Assembly (NCBI GenBank): GCA_030627025.1
Contig: DAOUSX010000019.1
Span: 1 to 9,240, forward strand
Direction of reading: 5' to 3'
DNA from: Dehalococcoidia bacterium
GTDB lineage: Bacteria; Chloroflexota; Dehalococcoidia; GIF9; AB-539-J10
Length of the DNA: 9,240 nt
Shown here: positions 6,653 through 9,240 of the stretch, one piece after another
How positions within the stretch are numbered: position 1 is the stretch's first letter
How the letters are laid out: each line of letters opens with the position of its first letter
Program-made: the position numbers and the translations under genes
Notes under the pieces: generated by a model
What the model was told of the DNA's origin: nothing
Database searches by the model: none
The model's input: only the letters and a program-made list of their open reading frames with translations

Positions 6653-8109
6653 GCATCTTTCCTCTTTTGTTCGTGATTATTCCGCTGGCAGCAGCGGCAA
6701 TCATAGCTGTTTTCTACCGTGTTTGGGAGAGGAGCGGCGATGTTTTCACCAATGTGGCAAACGCTGCTTTACTCGTTCTCTCCTTAGCCCTTGTCCCCAC
6801 AGTCATGAAAGGAGAAATAATCTCTTACGATTGGGGGCATAGTTCTTCCTTAGGAATCCACTTCAGCATAGATAGTTTAAGCCTGCTTATGCTGATTACC
6901 ATCAGCGTTATTTGTCTTGCTGCTTCTCTATACTCCGTAAATTACATGGAGAGGTATACATCAAAACCAAGATATTACATCCTCCTTATGTTAATGATTG
7001 CCGGGATGAACATCGTGCCTCTGGCAGCGGATCTGGTCAACTTATACATAGGCATAGAAATAGCTGCCGTTGCTTGCTATGCCTTAGTTGCCTTTGGAGT
7101 GGAACATGAATACCTCGAGGCATCCTTCAAATACCAGATTATGGGCACTGTGGGCACTTTATGCATCTTACCCGGCATAGCTTTCCTTTACCGTATGACA
7201 GGCTCTTTAAACATAGTGGAGTTGCACGGGATTTTAGCGGGACAGGGATTAACTCCGATACTGCTTTTCTCCGCTATACTGCTCCTTTGCGGTCTAGGAT
7301 TAAAAGCTGCCTATATGCCGTTTCATGCCTGGCTACCTGATGCTCACTCCACTGCCCCTTCACCAGTCTCTGCTATCCTTTCCGGTGTATTCATAAAAGT
7401 AATCGGCCTTTACGGGATGATAAGAGTTTTCTTCTGCATCTTTGAAATGACAACAACCATTTCTTGGATTTTAATGGTGTTCGGCTCAATCTCTTTACTC
7501 CTGGGCGTCTTTCTAGCTTTGGGTCAATGGGATTCCAAGAGGCTTCTAGCCTACCATAGCATAAGCCAGATGGGTTATATCCTTTTAGGTTTAGGGATAG
7601 CCACTCCTTTGGGAATCCTAGGGGGGCTTTTCCACCTGGTAAACCATGCTTTATTCAAGGGATTGCTTTTCCTCGACGTTGGTTCAGTTGAGATGCAAAC
7701 GGGGACCAGGGAGCTAAAGGAATTAGGAGGGTTAAATCAAAAGATGCCGGTAACTGGCATTACCTCTGCCATAGCTTCTCTTTCCATCAGTGGCTTTCCA
7801 CCATTCAACGGCTTCTGGAGTAAACTTATCATTATCATTGCCGCGATACAAGCTGGCTATCCCTGGTTCGCCGCCATCGCTGCCATAGGAAGTATATTAA
7901 CCATGGCTTCCTTTTTAAAGGTTGAAAAGTATATCTTTTTTGGCAGCTTGCCAGAGAAGTTGCAAAAGGTAAAGGAGGCACCAATGCTCATGTGCATTCC
8001 CATGGTGCTTTTAGCTGCCCTCTGCCTAGGTATTGGAATAGCTTTTCCCTGGATAATAGATGTCTTTATTCGACCTGCCGCTGATGTTCTGTTAATACTA
8101 GGGAGTTAA
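6649..8109 (+). CDS. Antiporter-like proton/sodium-translocating subunit, NuoM/NuoN/MrpD family
   Basis: This 486-residue protein has about 14 transmembrane helices and a full set of the charged residues used for ion translocation in this family: E137 in TM5 (IGIEIAA), K219 in TM7 (GLGLKAAYMPFHAWLPDAH), K250 in TM8 (GVFIKVIGLYG) and K392 in TM12 (FNGFWSK). The SPVSAILSG segment after TM7 and the KRLLAYHSISQMGY block are classic Proton_antipo_M sequence. It lacks the long C-terminal lateral-helix extension seen in the NuoL-like subunit at 3975-5879. Position after the MrpC-like gene matches mrpD. HyfD/HyfF are the equivalents in Hyf. The ATG overlaps the previous stop codon and follows AAGGAGG. 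Whether H+ or Na+ is moved cannot be read from the sequence. Confidence 0.93.
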   Translation: MSIFPLLFVIIPLAAAAIIAVFYRVWERSGDVFTNVANAALLVLSLALVPTVMKGEIISYDWGHSSSLGIHFSIDSLSLLMLITISVICLAASLYSVNYMERYTSKPRYYILLMLMIAGMNIVPLAADLVNLYIGIEIAAVACYALVAFGVEHEYLEASFKYQIMGTVGTLCILPGIAFLYRMTGSLNIVELHGILAGQGLTPILLFSAILLLCGLGLKAAYMPFHAWLPDAHSTAPSPVSAILSGVFIKVIGLYGMIRVFFCIFEMTTTISWILMVFGSISLLLGVFLALGQWDSKRLLAYHSISQMGYILLGLGIATPLGILGGLFHLVNHALFKGLLFLDVGSVEMQTGTRELKELGGLNQKMPVTGITSAIASLSISGFPPFNGFWSKLIIIIAAIQAGYPWFAAIAAIGSILTMASFLKVEKYIFFGSLPEKLQKVKEAPMLMCIPMVLLAALCLGIGIAFPWIIDVFIRPAADVLLILGS

Positions 8110-8111
8110 GT

Positions 8112-8780
8112 ATGAAGGTAAATATGAAGAGGCCAAAGCTTCGAGAGCTAAAAGAGGCGGTAACAGCCATATTTCGGGGACCGTATACCATTAAATACCC
8201 CTATGAACCTTCAATCCCACCGGAGACCTTCAGGGGGAAACCTGAGTATGTGGAGGAAGAGTGCATAGGTTGCGGTGGGTGCGCTCAGGTTTGCCCTGCT
8301 AGGGCTATTGAGGTTACGGATGTCATTGCGAGCCGAAGCCCTGAGCATAGCGAAGGGGCAGCGAAGCAATCTCAACCTTTCGGAAAGAGAAAGCTAACTT
8401 TACACTATGACCATTGTATCTTCTGTGGTCAATGCCAAAGGTATTGCACTACTGAAAAAGGGATAAAGCTTACTAACGAATATGACCTGGCTACCTATAA
8501 TAGAGCTGAAGCTACGGTTGAGGTTGAGAAAGATTTGGTCATCTGCGAGCACTGCGGTGCTGTTATTGGTACTGCGGAGCATATCCGCTGGGTAGCACAA
8601 AAATTAGGAGCCAAGGCTTACAGCAACTTAGGTTTGGCTTTAATGCTATATAAAGATTTGGACCTTGTACCGGAAACTGCTCCTCGCCCTGAAATCCCTA
8701 TAACCAGGGCTGACCATGTAAGATTTCTCTGTCCCAAGTGCCGCCGCGAGCTTATTCTATTCGAGCTGTGGGGTCCTTAG
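8112..8780 (+). CDS. hycF: Two-cluster ferredoxin subunit, HycF/HyfH/NuoI-like, carrying a repeat-derived insertion
   Basis: This 222-residue protein has two [4Fe-4S] motifs, C51/C54/C57/C61 and C102/C105/C108/C112. The second lacks the usual proline after its last cysteine. The N terminus has the T-x-x-YPYEP and FRGKPEY segments typical of the NuoI/HycF hydrogenase branch. It should link the HycB-like protein to the small subunit. Residues V71-Q88 between the two motifs are encoded by a dispersed repeat (8322-8373), and the spacing between motifs is correspondingly long. The frame stays open on both sides, and downstream sequence (KRKLTLHYDHC) is normal, so the protein is probably still made. 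The C-terminal part adds CxxC pairs at 145/148 and 207/210 that could form a zinc ribbon or bind another metal site. AGGGAG at 8100-8105 lies six bases before the ATG. Confidence 0.92.
   Translation: MKVNMKRPKLRELKEAVTAIFRGPYTIKYPYEPSIPPETFRGKPEYVEEECIGCGGCAQVCPARAIEVTDVIASRSPEHSEGAAKQSQPFGKRKLTLHYDHCIFCGQCQRYCTTEKGIKLTNEYDLATYNRAEATVEVEKDLVICEHCGAVIGTAEHIRWVAQKLGAKAYSNLGLALMLYKDLDLVPETAPRPEIPITRADHVRFLCPKCRRELILFELWGP
8322..8373 (+). repeat. Dispersed palindrome-like repeat inserted in the HycF-like coding sequence
   Basis: This 52-base element begins GTCATTGCGAG and ends GAAGCAATCTC. Its ends are inverted: 8321-8329 and 8366-8374 pair at seven of nine positions, with ATTGC facing GCAAT. 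An inner GCCCT (8338-8342) faces AGGGGC (8354-8359), so the transcript could fold as an imperfect hairpin. The wording resembles short dispersed repeats that I remember as common between genes in Dehalococcoidia and other environmental bacteria. No second copy is present in this window, so repeat status rests on recall and on the structure. Its translation, VIASRSPEHSEGAAKQSQ, has none of the ferredoxin character of its surroundings. Fifty-two bases plus two gives 18 codons, which preserves the frame. Confidence 0.75.
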
Positions 8781-8782
8781 CC

Positions 8783-9229
8783 GTGAATGAAGAAGCCACC
8801 CAGGCTTTAAAAAGAGAGCTTTCGACTGCCACAAAAGTAGCTATCTTAGGCATAGGTAATGAACTTTATGGCAGTGACTCCCCAGGTCTTCTGGCAGCTA
8901 AAGAGATAGAAAAAAGCAACCCTCCAGACAAATATCAAGTCTTCCTCGCTGGAACTGCACCAGAGAACTTTACCGGGGCAATAAGAGAACTTTCCCCTTC
9001 CCATGTTATCTTCATTGATGCTGCTGATATGGGAAAGAAGCCTGGAACTATAGAGGTGATCGACAAAGATAGTATAGCTGATGTATCCCCTTCTACCCAC
9101 AACCTCTCCCCATCGTTATTAGCTAGTTATTTGACTCAAGAGATAGGCTGCAAGGTGATTATGCTTGGTATTCAGCCTGAAGCAAGCTTTCCAAAAGGGA
9201 AAGTGGTTGAAGAAGCAATAAAAAGTTAG
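8783..9229 (+). CDS. hycI: Hydrogenase maturation endopeptidase, HycI-like
   Basis: This protease should remove the C-terminal tail of the HycE-like large subunit after nickel is inserted. From the GTG at 8783 it is 148 residues. The three expected nickel-sensing ligands are present: D32 in GIGNELYGSDSPG, D79 in FIDAADMG and H106 in STHNLS, equivalent to D16, D62 and H90 as I recall for E. coli HycI. The first Asp of the family GDD/TDE motif is S31 here, but the ligand position is kept. A longer frame from GTG 8738 would overlap the HycF-like gene by 43 bases and add a non-homologous N terminus, and GTG 8768 is also in frame. I prefer 8783, two bases after the HycF-like stop codon, with GGGG at 8770-8773 as a weak ribosome site. 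The C terminus ends early after GIQPEASFPKGKVVEEA. It is cytoplasmic. Confidence 0.9.
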   Translation: MNEEATQALKRELSTATKVAILGIGNELYGSDSPGLLAAKEIEKSNPPDKYQVFLAGTAPENFTGAIRELSPSHVIFIDAADMGKKPGTIEVIDKDSIADVSPSTHNLSPSLLASYLTQEIGCKVIMLGIQPEASFPKGKVVEEAIKS

Positions 9230-9240
9230 CCTCGCTTTTC

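Noticed and set aside
8322..8373. CRISPR repeat, or a sign that the HycF-like gene is a pseudogene
   Set aside because: There is one copy only, with no spacers. The frame is preserved through the element, and both cluster motifs and the C terminus are intact.
1821..8780. Respiratory complex I (Nuo) operon
   Set aside because: The large subunit has all four nickel-binding cysteines and a cleavable tail, the small subunit has the hydrogenase-type GSCNNCD motif, and a HycI protease is present. No nuoE or nuoF is seen in the window.
9230..9240. Terminator after the HycI-like gene
   Set aside because: Only 11 bases remain in the window. A short T-rich end is visible but no hairpin can be judged.

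Overview
The window is a single, tightly packed plus-strand operon encoding a membrane-bound group 4 [NiFe] hydrogenase of the formate-hydrogenlyase (Hyc/Hyf) kind, with a complex I/Mrp-type ion-translocating arm. Twelve genes cover almost every base. The longest gap between genes is about nine bases, and four junctions are ATGA overlaps. The operon starts upstream of the window, and no promoter or terminator is visible.

Layout. The left edge holds the C-terminal end of a molybdopterin oxidoreductase, most likely a formate dehydrogenase-type catalytic subunit (1-407). Next come a four-cluster ferredoxin of HycB type (409-888), a NuoH/HycD-like membrane anchor (889-1818), the NuoB/HycG-like small subunit (1821-2258), and the large subunit split into a NuoC-like part (2267-2776) and a NuoD/HycE-like nickel-binding part (2773-3978). 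The membrane module follows: a NuoL/HyfB-like antiporter subunit (3975-5879), a NuoJ/MbhD-like subunit (5889-6356), an MrpC/NuoK-like subunit (6353-6652) and a NuoM/N/MrpD-like antiporter subunit (6649-8109). The window closes with a HycF/NuoI-like ferredoxin (8112-8780) and a HycI-like maturation endopeptidase (8783-9229).

How they work together (inference from families). Electrons from the molybdo/tungsto-enzyme, probably from formate, pass through the HycB-like and HycF-like iron-sulfur proteins to the small-subunit cluster and the Ni-Fe site, where protons are reduced to H2. The reverse direction is also possible. The membrane arm couples this to H+ or Na+ movement. HycI trims the C-terminal tail of the large subunit after nickel insertion.

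Most notable points. (1) A 52-base dispersed, palindrome-like repeat (ATTGC/GCAAT ends) sits inside the HycF-like gene and is translated in frame as an extra loop of about 18 residues between the two [4Fe-4S] motifs. (2) The NuoL-like subunit has Gly where its paralogue eight kilobase-coordinates downstream in the same operon, and the family, have the TM5 glutamate. (3) The membrane genes run in mrpA-B-C-D-like order, without E, F or G.

Organism. An anaerobic bacterium with moderate GC content. The repeat resembles short dispersed elements that I recall from Chloroflexota (Dehalococcoidia) and several uncultivated subsurface lineages, so that is a tentative guess only.
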